Positions 16,599 through 23,814 of a stretch of 36,475 nt of DNA are shown in pieces. The stretch covers positions 1 to 36,475 of the forward strand of contig JAKAOB010000006.1 in assembly GCA_021812305.1 (NCBI GenBank). Reading direction: 5' to 3'. This DNA comes from Thermoplasmata archaeon. Its GTDB lineage: Archaea; Thermoplasmatota; Thermoplasmata; Lutacidiplasmatales; UBA184. Made by a program: the position numbers and the translations under genes. The notes beneath the pieces were generated by a model. It was given only the letters and a program-made list of their open reading frames with translations. It was not told the origin of the DNA and ran no database searches. The stretch's first letter is position 1, and the number at the start of each line of letters is the position of its first letter.

Positions 16599-17276
16599 AT
16601 GAGCTCCCCCCTTCCTGTCCAAGAGGTCGCTTCCCGGCTCAAGACCGGCACGACGACGATCGGCCTCGTCCTCAAGGACGGGGTCGTCATGGCCTCCGAG
16701 CGCCGTGCGACCGACGGCAGCTTCATCGCCAACAAGAACACGGTCAAGGTCTTCTCCCTCGACCGCCACCTCGCGGCGACCGTCGCCGGGGGCGTCGGCG
16801 ACGCGCAGGCGCTGGTGCGCTACCTGCGCGCCGAGGTCGCGCTCTACCGGCTGCGGCGCGGCGGCGCGCTCCCGGTCGAGGGGGCGGCGACGCTGCTCGC
16901 GAACATCCTCAACGGCAACCGCTACTTCCCCTACTACGCCTGGCTGATCGTCGGAGGCGTCGACGGAAAGGGCGGCCACGTCTACTCCGTCGATCCGGCC
17001 GGCGGTTCGATGGAGGACCGATTCGTTTCCGTCGGAAGCGGTTCGACCTTCGCCTACGGGATCCTGGAGGAGGGCTACTCGCGCGACCTCGGCGTCGCCG
17101 AGGGTGTCGACCTCGCCCTGCGCGGCCTGACCGCCGCGATGAAGCGGGACAGCGCGAGCGGGGACGGCTACATCATCCACGCCATCACCGCGAAGGAGTA
17201 CCGCGAGTACTCGGACGACGAGATCCTGCGGCGGCTCAAGGCGCTCAAGATACCGCCCCCGCCGGCGCTTCCCTGA
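16599..17276 (+). CDS. psmB: Proteasome beta subunit
   Basis: Catalytic subunit of the archaeal 20S proteasome. The 225-residue precursor has a 17-residue propeptide ending in G17, with self-cleavage exposing T18 (mature Thr1) in LKTGTTTIG. Mature position 17 is Glu (E34, in MASERRAT), as in Thermoplasma, rather than the commoner Asp; mature Lys33 is K50. The GSGSTFAYGILEE segment contains the conserved Ser129 region. No alpha subunit or PAN gene is in the window. The C-terminus ends in a Pro-rich IPPPPALP. The downstream neighbours are the RHH regulator and FtsZ-like gene on a separate promoter. Confidence 0.96.
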   Translation: MSSPLPVQEVASRLKTGTTTIGLVLKDGVVMASERRATDGSFIANKNTVKVFSLDRHLAATVAGGVGDAQALVRYLRAEVALYRLRRGGALPVEGAATLLANILNGNRYFPYYAWLIVGGVDGKGGHVYSVDPAGGSMEDRFVSVGSGSTFAYGILEEGYSRDLGVAEGVDLALRGLTAAMKRDSASGDGYIIHAITAKEYREYSDDEILRRLKALKIPPPPALP

Positions 17277-17347
17277 GCGGGCCGCCGCCGATCCCCGGTC
17301 CGCCCCCCGCGGGTCCCGCCGGCCGGCCCGCGCTCCTCGGCACTAGA

Positions 17348-17355
17348 TTTATATT
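17348..17355 (+). promoter_or_regulatory. Strong TATA box of the RHH-ftsZ operon
   Basis: TTTATATT, the most canonical archaeal TATA box in this half of the window, preceded by ACTAGA as a possible BRE. It predicts transcription from about 17378, inside the first palindromic operator. Confidence 0.65.
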
Positions 17356-17374
17356 CCCGGCACCCATATGCCAA

Positions 17375-17406
17375 TTGTCAGACAAAGGAGCAATCAACGT
17401 CTGACG
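17375..17406 (+). promoter_or_regulatory. Two GTC-N-GAC palindromes, candidate RHH autoregulatory operator
   Basis: TTGTC-A-GACAA (17375-17385) and CGTC-T-GACG (17398-17406) are both perfect palindromes with a GTC-N-GAC core. Their centres are 22 bases apart, about two helical turns. The first overlaps the predicted transcription start, the second lies just before the RHH start codon. The sequence symmetry is seen directly; binding by the RHH protein is inferred. Confidence 0.55.
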
Positions 17407-17410
17407 CAGA

Positions 17411-17779
17411 ATGGTCGATACCTCCGAGCGCGTCACAGTACGGATCCCCCAGGACCTCCTCGAAAAGCTACGCCAGATCCAGCTCGCCAAGGGGACCGCC
17501 ACGATCTCCGACACGATCCGGGAAGGGCTCGAGCGGTACATCGAGGTGAACCTTCCTCCGCCGAACATCCGCAAGGTCGTGGTCGACCTCTCGCGGCAGG
17601 ACAACCGCCAGCTCGAGGAGTTCGTCCGCGAGGGCAACAGCGTCTCCGTCGACGACGCGGTGCGCTCGGCCGTGCGGGAGTACATCCGGGCCCGGGTCGA
17701 GCATCTCGCCGCCACGTCGGCACGCCCCCGCCGGGACTCCGAGACCGTCGCGGCGGCCGAGGGCCCTCCTCCCCCGTAG
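17411..17779 (+). CDS. Tandem ribbon-helix-helix (CopG/Arc-type) transcription regulator
   Basis: A 122-residue DNA-binding protein with two RHH units. The first is ERVTVRIPQDLLEKLRQIQ through SDTIREGLERYI (about 6-44). The second is IRKVVVDLSRQDNRQLEEF through SVDDAVRSAVREYI (about 53-95). RHH proteins normally bind as dimers, one ribbon from each chain, so two units in one chain could form a pseudo-dimer or bridge two operators. The C-terminal 25 residues are Ala/Pro-rich. ATG at 17411 is the only start, since an in-frame stop lies at 17402. The FtsZ-like gene starts 16 bases after its stop. This resembles the haloarchaeal RHH regulator CdrS paired with ftsZ2. Confidence 0.85.
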   Translation: MVDTSERVTVRIPQDLLEKLRQIQLAKGTATISDTIREGLERYIEVNLPPPNIRKVVVDLSRQDNRQLEEFVREGNSVSVDDAVRSAVREYIRARVEHLAATSARPRRDSETVAAAEGPPPP

Positions 17780-17795
17780 GGGCCGGGAGGCGGGC

Positions 17796-18812
17796 ATGGA
17801 CGACTCGATCGAGGCCTGGGCGACCTTGGCCCACCGCAACGCCTTCGCGGTCGTCGGGCTCGGCGGTGCCGGGGGCGATGCGGTCCACGACATGCTGACC
17901 CTGGGGATCCCGGGAGTCCAGGCCATCGCGGTCAACACCGACGCGCGCCACCTCAAGGACAAGCCGATCGATGAGCGGATCCTCCTCGGCCACCGCCGGC
18001 TGCGCGGGAGCGGCAGCGGAGGGGACCGGTCCGTCGTCCTCGAGGCCGCGGAGGAGAGCCGGGAGGAGCTCGTCCGTCGCCTCGGCCGATACGAGATCGT
18101 CTTCCTGTTGGCCGGCCTCGGCGGTGGGACCGGCAGCGCCCTTCTCCCGTTCCTGGCGCGCACGCTGAGGGAGACCGAGCGGACCCTGCCGGTCCCCATC
18201 GCGTTCCTCCCGTTCCAGATCGAGCTCGAGACGAACGCGGACCGGCGCGACAACGTCTTTGCGACCCTCGAGGAGCTCGAGGAGATGGGAGGGCTCGTCC
18301 TGGCCCTCTCCAACGAGAAGCTGCGGCGCTTCGAGGCGCTGCCGCTGCCCCGGGTCTTCCAGGTGCGCAACACCTACCTGCACAACCTCGTCACCAGCCT
18401 CGTCGACATGGTCGAGAACCCCTCCCAGCTCAACGTCGACCTGGCCGGGCTCAAGGGCCACCTGAGGGAGGCGGGCCTCTCCACGCTCCTGCACGGGGAG
18501 TACCACGTCACGGAACCGGACCGCCTCGTCCACCAGGCGTTCTCCGAGACCCTGCTCGACTTCTCGCTCCCCGAGCGGGCGAGCGCCCTCGTCCACCTGG
18601 ACGGCGGGTCGAACATGACCCTGCGCACCCTCGAGCGGGTCCTCTCCTGCTTCCGCCGCCGGCTGGGGGAGCCGCGGCGCCTCCTCTTCGGCACCCGGGT
18701 GCACCCCGAGCGGCGCGAGGTCGTCCGCATGACCGCGGTCGTCGGCGGCCTCAAGCCGCGGACGATGCGGGACGCGCTCGACCGGGCGCCCTCGATCGCC
18801 GAGCCCGCCTAG
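17796..18812 (+). CDS. ftsZ: Divergent FtsZ-family GTPase
   Basis: Tubulin-superfamily cytoskeletal GTPase, probably in cell division or shape. The 338 residues contain the N-terminal nucleotide-binding loop FAVVGLGGAGGDAV (17-30), AVNTDARHL, and the tubulin signature GGGTGS at 109-114. Helix H7 leads to the T7 synergy loop NVDLAGL at 213-219. Canonical FtsZ has NxDxxD there; D215 is kept but G218 replaces the second aspartate needed for GTP hydrolysis in trans. The GSGSGG stretch near 71-76 matches the FtsZ T3 loop. There is no long C-terminal linker or obvious SepF-binding tail. ATG at 17796; the stop overlaps the convergent trmY stop by four bases. Confidence 0.88.
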   Translation: MDDSIEAWATLAHRNAFAVVGLGGAGGDAVHDMLTLGIPGVQAIAVNTDARHLKDKPIDERILLGHRRLRGSGSGGDRSVVLEAAEESREELVRRLGRYEIVFLLAGLGGGTGSALLPFLARTLRETERTLPVPIAFLPFQIELETNADRRDNVFATLEELEEMGGLVLALSNEKLRRFEALPLPRVFQVRNTYLHNLVTSLVDMVENPSQLNVDLAGLKGHLREAGLSTLLHGEYHVTEPDRLVHQAFSETLLDFSLPERASALVHLDGGSNMTLRTLERVLSCFRRRLGEPRRLLFGTRVHPERREVVRMTAVVGGLKPRTMRDALDRAPSIAEPA

Positions 18813-19420
18813 GCGCGGCGCGCGGACTCGCGGCGGTCGAACTCGTTGTGGAGGACGTCCACGCACTGCGACGAGCGCATCGACCGGGGGCCGAGGGAAA
18901 CGGCCGGGATCCCCTCGGCCGTGAGGACGGCCGCCTCGGCGTCCGTCACGTCCGTCGGATCGCTCAGCACCGCCGCGAACCCGCCGGTGGGATCGGCCCA
19001 GTCCCCGACGGGGCGGCCGGTCTCCCGAAGCCATATCGCCGAGGGCCGGCGGCAGAACTCCCCGAGCGCGACCAGCGGCTCGACCGGCCCGACGACGATG
19101 CCGGGGGAGACCTCCCGGTCGCGGTCGAACGGGATCGCGCGGACGAGGGCGTTCTTGAGGAGCGCCGCCGTGCTCCGCTCGTCCGGGTTGAGATGCCGCA
19201 GCCGCTCGCCGCGGAGCCGGATCCGGCGGGCGGCCGGGGGCGGCGGGGCGACGAAGAGGATCTCGAGCTCCGTGTCGCGGCGCAGGTCGTTCGAGAGGGT
19301 GAACGCGGTCGATACGACCCGGGCGACCTCGTCCATCCGGCCCGCCCCCCCGGCGAGGTCGTTGAGGGTGAACGCCCCCGAAACGGGCACCCGGTGGGCG
19401 ATCAGGAGGAACTGACGCAT
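18809..19420 (-). CDS. trmY: tRNA (pseudouridine(54)-N1)-methyltransferase TrmY
   Basis: SPOUT-fold enzyme that makes 1-methylpseudouridine at position 54 of archaeal tRNAs. The 203 residues fit DUF358: MRQFLLIAHRVPVSGAFTLNDL at the start, GGAGRMDEVARVVSTAF, NDLRRDTELEILF and HLNPDERSTAALLKNAL. The C-terminal trefoil-knot region contains SDPTDVTDAEAAVL and GIPAVSLGPRSMRSSQCVDVLHNEFD, with a Cys near the end as in the family. The ATG at 19420 directly begins the conserved N-terminus; open frame further upstream belongs to no conserved part. It is convergent with the FtsZ-like gene. No clear TATA box is seen in the 74 bases before it. Confidence 0.93.
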   Translation of the reverse strand: MRQFLLIAHRVPVSGAFTLNDLAGGAGRMDEVARVVSTAFTLSNDLRRDTELEILFVAPPPPAARRIRLRGERLRHLNPDERSTAALLKNALVRAIPFDRDREVSPGIVVGPVEPLVALGEFCRRPSAIWLRETGRPVGDWADPTGGFAAVLSDPTDVTDAEAAVLTAEGIPAVSLGPRSMRSSQCVDVLHNEFDRRESARRA

Positions 19421-19494
19421 CGCCAACGGTACCGGGCCCGGGTCTTGACTTCGCCCGGTCCCGGCCTCCGCGCGGGAGCGGAGGGACGGACGGC

Positions 19495-20157
19495 CTACTC
19501 GTCCGGGCGCCGCCGCGACGGCCGCGCGGGCGGGGTCGGGCCCGGGGCCGGGGGCGTCGACGTCGTGCGCTCGAGCCAGACCTCGTCGCCGAGCTCGTGG
19601 TAGACGGCGTGGGCGGCCAGGCCGGTGCCGCGCTCCCCGTGGGGAAGGAGGAAGGCGCCCGATCGGGCGGCGTTCGAGGAGTAGACGACGTCCGCCTCGC
19701 CCGCCTCGGCCATCGCCTGGGTCTCCTCCCGGGCCAGGTCGAAGATGCGGTCCTTGCGGAACATCCAGTAATGGATCCGCCACTCGCGGCCGTCGTAGAG
19801 GGTCGTCTCGTCGCGCTCGGTCTCGAGGATGCCGGTGTCCTCGAGCATGTAGAACGTGTCCCGGTCGTCCGGCTCGAGCACGTTGTCGATGATCCGCTCG
19901 TTGAACCCGAAGAAGTTGAGCACATGGGCCGCGATCGATCGGGCGTCCTCCGGTCGCATCCCGTCGTGCCCGACGGAACGCCGGATCGCCTTGGCGAGCG
20001 AGTCGTGGTCCACGGGCCCCGCGGCGGCGAGCGCCGCATCCTGGGGGAGCCCGGCACGCGTCATCCTGACGTCCTCGGCCGACCTGAGCGGCACGGGGTT
20101 GCGCAGCGTGTAGCGGCCCCGTCCCGCCGAGTGACCCGGTGACCCGGTAGGTTCCAT
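19495..20157 (-). CDS. Conserved hypothetical protein, DUF6015-like
   Basis: A 220-residue soluble protein of unknown function. The central region RSVGHDGMRPEDARSIAAHVLNFFGF to DDRDTFYMLEDTGILETERDE and EWRIHYWMFRKDRIF resembles an uncharacterised archaeal family I recall as DUF6015, common in Thermoplasmatota; this is recognition without a search. The C-terminal tail is Pro/Arg-rich. The start is placed at ATG 20157 because a strong TATA box (20181-20190) predicts transcription from about 20160; an in-frame ATG at 20181 lies inside that box. It is therefore essentially leaderless. The separation from trmY is 74 bases. Confidence 0.75.
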   Translation of the reverse strand: MEPTGSPGHSAGRGRYTLRNPVPLRSAEDVRMTRAGLPQDAALAAAGPVDHDSLAKAIRRSVGHDGMRPEDARSIAAHVLNFFGFNERIIDNVLEPDDRDTFYMLEDTGILETERDETTLYDGREWRIHYWMFRKDRIFDLAREETQAMAEAGEADVVYSSNAARSGAFLLPHGERGTGLAAHAVYHELGDEVWLERTTSTPPAPGPTPPARPSRRRPDE

Positions 20158-20180
20158 GCGCTCTAGATTTCTGAAGGACA

Positions 20181-20190
20181 ATATAAAAAG
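20181..20190 (-). promoter_or_regulatory. Strong TATA box, leaderless promoter
   Basis: Reverse complement CTTTTTATAT, centred 29 bases before the ATG at 20157. This is among the best TATA boxes in the window and fixes the start of the DUF6015-like gene. Confidence 0.65.
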
Positions 20191-20275
20191 GTTCGGACCC
20201 CGTCTGAGTTATCCGACCCAATCGCAACTGGCCCGAAACGACCCCTACCCAGGGGCCGGCCGGCGGGCCGGACCC

Positions 20276-20857
20276 TCATCCCGCCCTCCGGGGGCGGCCG
20301 ATGCGCTGGAGCGCCTCGACCCGCGGACGCCACTCCTCCGCCTCGATGCGGGACTCCAGATCGGCGAGCTCGCCGAGGTCGCGGTCGAGCGGGAGGAGCG
20401 ACTTGGCCAGGTAGACGTGGGCAAAGCCGCCCGGGGCGGGGCCGTTCCAGCCCCGGGAGGTCCGCTCCTGGGCACGGTACTCGTAGTACTCCGGGGCGGG
20501 CAGGAACCACAGCAGGGTGTCGTCCGTCGCCTTCGTGGCGTTCGGGCCGCGCGGGGCCACCTGCAGCCCAAGATGGCGGACCACCGCCCCGGGGATGTTG
20601 AACAGCAGCTTGTCGCTGAGCCGGGCGGGGGCGATGTAGCGGTTGCGCACCGTCTCGACGGCCAGGATCTCCCGCGCGGCGTAGGAGGCGACGACCCGGA
20701 CGAGGCCGGGCCCCCGGGCCAGGAAGGCGATCCCGCGTCCGGGGGAGCGGAGGTCCCTCACCTCGTTCGGGCGGTACTCGAGCAGCTCCGCCACCTCCGT
20801 CGGGAGCTGGGCCGCGAGCCAGGTGGGATGGACCGCACGGAGGACCACGTACTCCAT
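20276..20857 (-). CDS. Hypothetical protein with a possible AbrB-like hairpin
   Basis: A 193-residue soluble protein I do not recognise with certainty. The middle part RYIAPARLSDKLLFNIP followed by VVRHLGL has the rhythm of a SpoVT/AbrB swapped-hairpin domain (strand, IP, vr-hLGL), followed by a Trp/Phe/Tyr-rich segment LLWFLPAPEYYEYR. The C-terminal 50 residues are helical and charged. A TATA-like box at 20885-20891 lies 31 bases before the ATG, so the mRNA is probably near-leaderless. It is a single-gene unit between the HAD phosphatase and the DUF6015-like gene. DNA binding is only a possibility. Confidence 0.7.
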   Translation of the reverse strand: MEYVVLRAVHPTWLAAQLPTEVAELLEYRPNEVRDLRSPGRGIAFLARGPGLVRVVASYAAREILAVETVRNRYIAPARLSDKLLFNIPGAVVRHLGLQVAPRGPNATKATDDTLLWFLPAPEYYEYRAQERTSRGWNGPAPGGFAHVYLAKSLLPLDRDLGELADLESRIEAEEWRPRVEALQRIGRPRRAG

Positions 20858-20884
20858 CGGCCGGTGGGTACGAGCGCCCCCCGG

Positions 20885-20891
20885 GTATAAG
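20885..20891 (-). promoter_or_regulatory. TATA-like box
   Basis: Reverse complement CTTATAC, 31 bases before the ATG at 20857; predicts a near-leaderless mRNA for the AbrB-like hypothetical gene. Confidence 0.5.
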
Positions 20892-20896
20892 AACCC

Positions 20897-21574
20897 TCAT
20901 CGAAGGGGTGGGGCATCGTTCACCGGCCGGCGCGGCCGCGCCGCCTCGAGCACCGCCAGCAGCGCGGTGAGGTCGGACCCGTCCACGACCGCGTCCGCGG
21001 CCCGGCGGACCTCGGGGCGCCCCGAGCGGAAGGCGATGCCGTAGCCGACGTGCGGGAAGACCGCGGCGTCGGCCCATCCGTCGCCGACATGGGCCACCGC
21101 CCCCGCCGCGATCTTCGACCGCGCCCGCAGGCGGTCGAGCCCCTCGATCTTGCCGGCATGGGCGGGTCCGTCCGGCACGATACGGCCCGCCCGGACCCGG
21201 CGGCCGTTCGTCCCTTCGTAGTCATCGAACCCGTACGTCCGCGCGTACCATGCGCAGACGTAGTCGGGGTTGTGCGTGAGGAGCGCGAGGCGGACCCCGT
21301 CCTCGTGCAGCGCCGACAGCGTCGCGGGGATCCCGGCGACCTTCGGGGTGCGGGCGAGGACCTCCTCGATCTCGGTGACGCGAAACCCCTCCGCCAGCGC
21401 CAGCAGGTCGTTCAAGTGGGTGTCCTCGTCCACTTCCCGGGCGCGGAACGCGCGCTGGGTCCTCTCAAAGGCGGCCAGGGTGCCGGTCGCCCGTGCGATC
21501 TCGAGCCATCCGTGCTCCGTCGTGAGCGTGCCGTCCAGATCGAAGGTGACGAGGCGGAACGGGAACCGCGCCAC
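20897..21574 (-). CDS. HAD-superfamily phosphatase, phosphoserine phosphatase-like
   Basis: Mg-dependent phosphohydrolase. Of the 225 residues, motif I is FDLDGTLT (about 9-16), motif II the Thr of LALLTHNPDY, motif III a Lys in HAGKIEGLDRL, and motif IV GDGWADAAVF. This arrangement, with an alpha-helical cap after motif I, is that of the SerB-like group (COG0560), but the substrate is uncertain. The start is GTG at 21574, which immediately precedes the conserved ARFPFRLVTFDLDGT; the frame stays open far upstream without conservation. It begins two bases after the stop of the small membrane protein, so both are read from one promoter at about 21846. Confidence 0.85.
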   Translation of the reverse strand: MARFPFRLVTFDLDGTLTTEHGWLEIARATGTLAAFERTQRAFRAREVDEDTHLNDLLALAEGFRVTEIEEVLARTPKVAGIPATLSALHEDGVRLALLTHNPDYVCAWYARTYGFDDYEGTNGRRVRAGRIVPDGPAHAGKIEGLDRLRARSKIAAGAVAHVGDGWADAAVFPHVGYGIAFRSGRPEVRRAADAVVDGSDLTALLAVLEAARPRRPVNDAPPLR

Positions 21575-21576
21575 GG

Positions 21577-21819
21577 CTACCTCCGGCGCCGACCGGAGGA
21601 GGCGCCCATCAGCAGTCCCCCCACCCACACGGCCAGGAGGGCGGCGCCGAGCAACGCGATCCCCTGGGAGAGGGCCGTCCCGGACGTGGGGAGCTCGGCC
21701 GCTGCCAAGAACAGCCCCACGAAGGTGAGCGCGAGGCCCAAGAAGACGCGTCCTTGGCGCCGTCGGCGCACCCGGTCCGCGTCCTCGCCGGGCGGTCCGG
21801 ACGGCCACGATGCGCCCAT
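21577..21819 (-). CDS. Small two-helix membrane protein
   Basis: An 80-residue protein with a charged N-terminus containing RVRRRRQGR, two hydrophobic segments (about 25-43 and 50-70) and a basic C-terminus GRRRR. No motif is recognised. ATG at 21819 lies 27 bases after a TATA-like box (21843-21849), so the transcript is leaderless. The HAD phosphatase gene begins two bases after its stop, indicating an operon. The positive charges at both ends suggest that both termini are cytoplasmic. Confidence 0.7.
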   Translation of the reverse strand: MGASWPSGPPGEDADRVRRRRQGRVFLGLALTFVGLFLAAAELPTSGTALSQGIALLGAALLAVWVGGLLMGASSGRRRR

Positions 21820-21842
21820 CGCGGGCCCGAGCCGCCGGGAGA

Positions 21843-21849
21843 GATAACC
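21843..21849 (-). promoter_or_regulatory. TATA-like box
   Basis: Reverse complement GGTTATC, centred 27 bases before the ATG at 21819; predicts a leaderless transcript for the small membrane protein and HAD phosphatase pair. Confidence 0.5.
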
Positions 21850-21864
21850 TTCCGCGCTGGCCCG

Positions 21865-23163
21865 CTACGGGTCGGGCGGGACCTCGGCCCCGGTGAGCGG
21901 GAGCGGCGGCGCGCCCGCCTTCCAGCCCACGATACCGGACCCCCGCCGATCGAGGCGCGGCCCCCCGAAGTACGCCGCCCCGATGGGCGCCACGATCGTC
22001 GTGATCAGGCCGACGGCGGCGACGATCGTGTAGAGTCGGGGGGAGAAGATCCCGCTCTGCAGGAGGATCACGGCCATCGCGAGCTCGACCGCCCCCCGGC
22101 TGCTCACGAAGAACCCGATCGCCATCGCCTGCGGCGTCGCCCAGCGCTGGAGCCGGGCGACGAGGGCGCCCACCCCGACCTTCCCGAGGATCGCCAGGGC
22201 GACGATCCCGCCGAACAGGGCGAGGTCGGCGGGGGCGCCGGCGAGGAGCCGCAGGTTCATCCCGAGGCCCACGAACGCGAAGAACAGGGGGATGAAGAAT
22301 CCCCAGGTCATCGCGTCGAACACCTGGCTGATCGAGCGGTGGGAGCGCGGGCCGGCGCTCTCCGGCGTGATGAGGAGCCCGGCGTAGAACGCTCCCACGA
22401 GGAACGTGAGCCCGAGGTACTGGGAGTAGAGGGCCGAGCCGAGCGCCATCACCATCAGCACCGCGAACCCGGCTTCCCGGGACCGCCAGGTCCGCCGGAA
22501 GTTCCGGCGGAGCCGCTCCCAGGCCCGGGTCGCCCGCAGCGCCCGCAGGGCCATGTGCGCGCTGAGCACCGTCGTGAGGAACACGGCGACGGAGACCACG
22601 GCGATGGCGGCGGCGACGAAACCGCTCCCCGTCCCGAGCCGCAGGAGGACCGCGAAGACGGTCACGGCGGCGAGCTCGTTGAGGACGGCCGTGTTCATCA
22701 GGACGCGTCCGAGCTTCGAGCGGGACAGCCCGAACTCGCGGAGCATCACTCCCATCACCGGGAGCGCCGTGATCGACAGCGTCAGCGCGACGAACAGGGA
22801 GGTGAGCGGGGGCAGCCCCGGCAGGAGGAACGGGAGGGTCAGCGCGGCCAAGAGGAACGGACCGACGAACACCGCCCCGCCCAGCAGACCCGAGGAGAGC
22901 CCGGTCGCGTAGATCTCCTCGATCGAGACCTCGAGGCCGGCCATGACGAGGATGAAGAACGTCGCGAGGAACTGGATGCCGCTGAACCCCGGCGTCGATG
23001 TCGAAAGGCCGAGGTACGGGCCGAGAAGGGTCGGCCCGAGGACCACGCCCACCAGCAGCTGGCCGACGAGCGCGGTCTGTCCGAGGCGGCTCGTGAGCTC
23101 CCCGACCAGGACCGCGGCGGCGAGGAGGAGGAAAAGGTCGATGAGGAAGGCGGTGAGGTCCAT
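21865..23163 (-). CDS. CPA2-family cation:proton antiporter
   Basis: Membrane antiporter exchanging Na+ or K+ for H+. The 432 residues contain about 12-13 helices; VGQLLVGVVLGPTLLGPYLG (34-53) and FFILVMAGLEVSIEEI are typical of CPA2 (KefB, NapA, GerN). The core ion-binding pair, normally ND or DD in the fifth helix, appears as N162-E163 in MNTAVLNELAAV, an Asp-to-Glu change. A later FFVSSRGAVELAMA segment supplies the conserved Arg region. No TrkA-N or USP domain follows. ATG at 23163; a TATA-like box at 23222-23229 predicts a leader of about 37 bases. Confidence 0.9.
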   Translation of the reverse strand: MDLTAFLIDLFLLLAAAVLVGELTSRLGQTALVGQLLVGVVLGPTLLGPYLGLSTSTPGFSGIQFLATFFILVMAGLEVSIEEIYATGLSSGLLGGAVFVGPFLLAALTLPFLLPGLPPLTSLFVALTLSITALPVMGVMLREFGLSRSKLGRVLMNTAVLNELAAVTVFAVLLRLGTGSGFVAAAIAVVSVAVFLTTVLSAHMALRALRATRAWERLRRNFRRTWRSREAGFAVLMVMALGSALYSQYLGLTFLVGAFYAGLLITPESAGPRSHRSISQVFDAMTWGFFIPLFFAFVGLGMNLRLLAGAPADLALFGGIVALAILGKVGVGALVARLQRWATPQAMAIGFFVSSRGAVELAMAVILLQSGIFSPRLYTIVAAVGLITTIVAPIGAAYFGGPRLDRRGSGIVGWKAGAPPLPLTGAEVPPDP

Positions 23164-23221
23164 ACCGGTGGCCGGCCCGAGGGCGGTCCCGCGGTCGACG
23201 GGGGACCGTCCGCGGGGCCCC

Positions 23222-23229
23222 CATAACTA
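23222..23229 (-). promoter_or_regulatory. TATA-like box for the antiporter
   Basis: Reverse complement TAGTTATG. Predicted transcription start near 23200, giving a roughly 37-base leader. Confidence 0.45.
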
Positions 23230-23285
23230 GCTTTGCCTGGAGCGGGTCCGCAGCGCCTAAGTCCCGGAAGAGGCCTCGCCGCGGT

Positions 23286-23726
23286 GTGCCGTCCCGTCCT
23301 CCGGAGGAGCCGCGCCCGGTCCGACCCGCCCGGGAGCTGGCCGGAGAACGGCGGACCCGCGCCCTCGAAGAGCGCCTCGACGTGCGACCGAGGCGAGATT
23401 CGCCGTACCTGCGGGCCGAGGTGCGCAACCCGGCCCACCGTACCCGCTACGAGGTCCTCGTTCCCGCGTATCCGTCGCGCGAGGGCGCCTTCTGCTCCTG
23501 CGAGGACTTCGCGCGACGCGGGATCGGGACGTGCAAGCACGTCGAGGCCGCCGCCCTCTACTTCGATGAGCACCCGGAAGCGGCCGGCCGGCGCGCTCCG
23601 GTGGCCCCACCCGCGGGGCTGTGGGGCGAGATCGACCGGCGCCTGGAGGGCGGCGGACCCATCGAGGCGACCCGGCGCCTGCGCTGGCCCGGAGCCGCGC
23701 TCGTCGAAGAGGAGACGGCGCCGTGA
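23286..23726 (+). CDS. SWIM-type zinc-finger protein
   Basis: A 146-residue protein whose only recognisable domain is a SWIM zinc finger, C70-x-C72 then C83-x-H85 (FCSCEDFARRGIGTCKH), preceded by the usual strand pair SPYLRAEVRN and TRYEVLVPA. SWIM domains bind DNA or protein partners and occur in SWI2/SNF2 helicases, MuDR transposases and Rad51-associated proteins; here it stands alone. The N-terminus is Arg/Pro-rich. The start is GTG at 23286, 27 bases after a weak CCTAAG box, so probably leaderless. No helicase or recombinase lies beside it. Confidence 0.8.
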   Translation: MPSRPPEEPRPVRPARELAGERRTRALEERLDVRPRRDSPYLRAEVRNPAHRTRYEVLVPAYPSREGAFCSCEDFARRGIGTCKHVEAAALYFDEHPEAAGRRAPVAPPAGLWGEIDRRLEGGGPIEATRRLRWPGAALVEEETAP

Positions 23727-23814
23727 TCTCACGCCGCCCGGGCCGGTCCCAGCGTGGATCGACCCCCGGCGGGGGCACCGAAAGGGTTGGTCGGGGGAAC
23801 GGTCTCGGACCGCC

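Noticed and set aside
20162-20169. CTAGATTT shared with the RHH-ftsZ promoter (17344-17351)
   Set aside because: An eight-base match in AT-rich promoter DNA only. The position relative to the TATA box differs, so it is weak evidence of co-regulation.
20191-20275. Possible small RNA or operator upstream of the DUF6015-like promoter
   Set aside because: No strong inverted repeat or promoter pair; nothing beyond ordinary intergenic sequence is visible.
20897-23428. An 843-codon minus-strand open frame that ends in the HAD phosphatase
   Set aside because: Only its last 225 codons are conserved. The upstream part is a shadow of the antiporter gene, so the phosphatase start is GTG at 21574.
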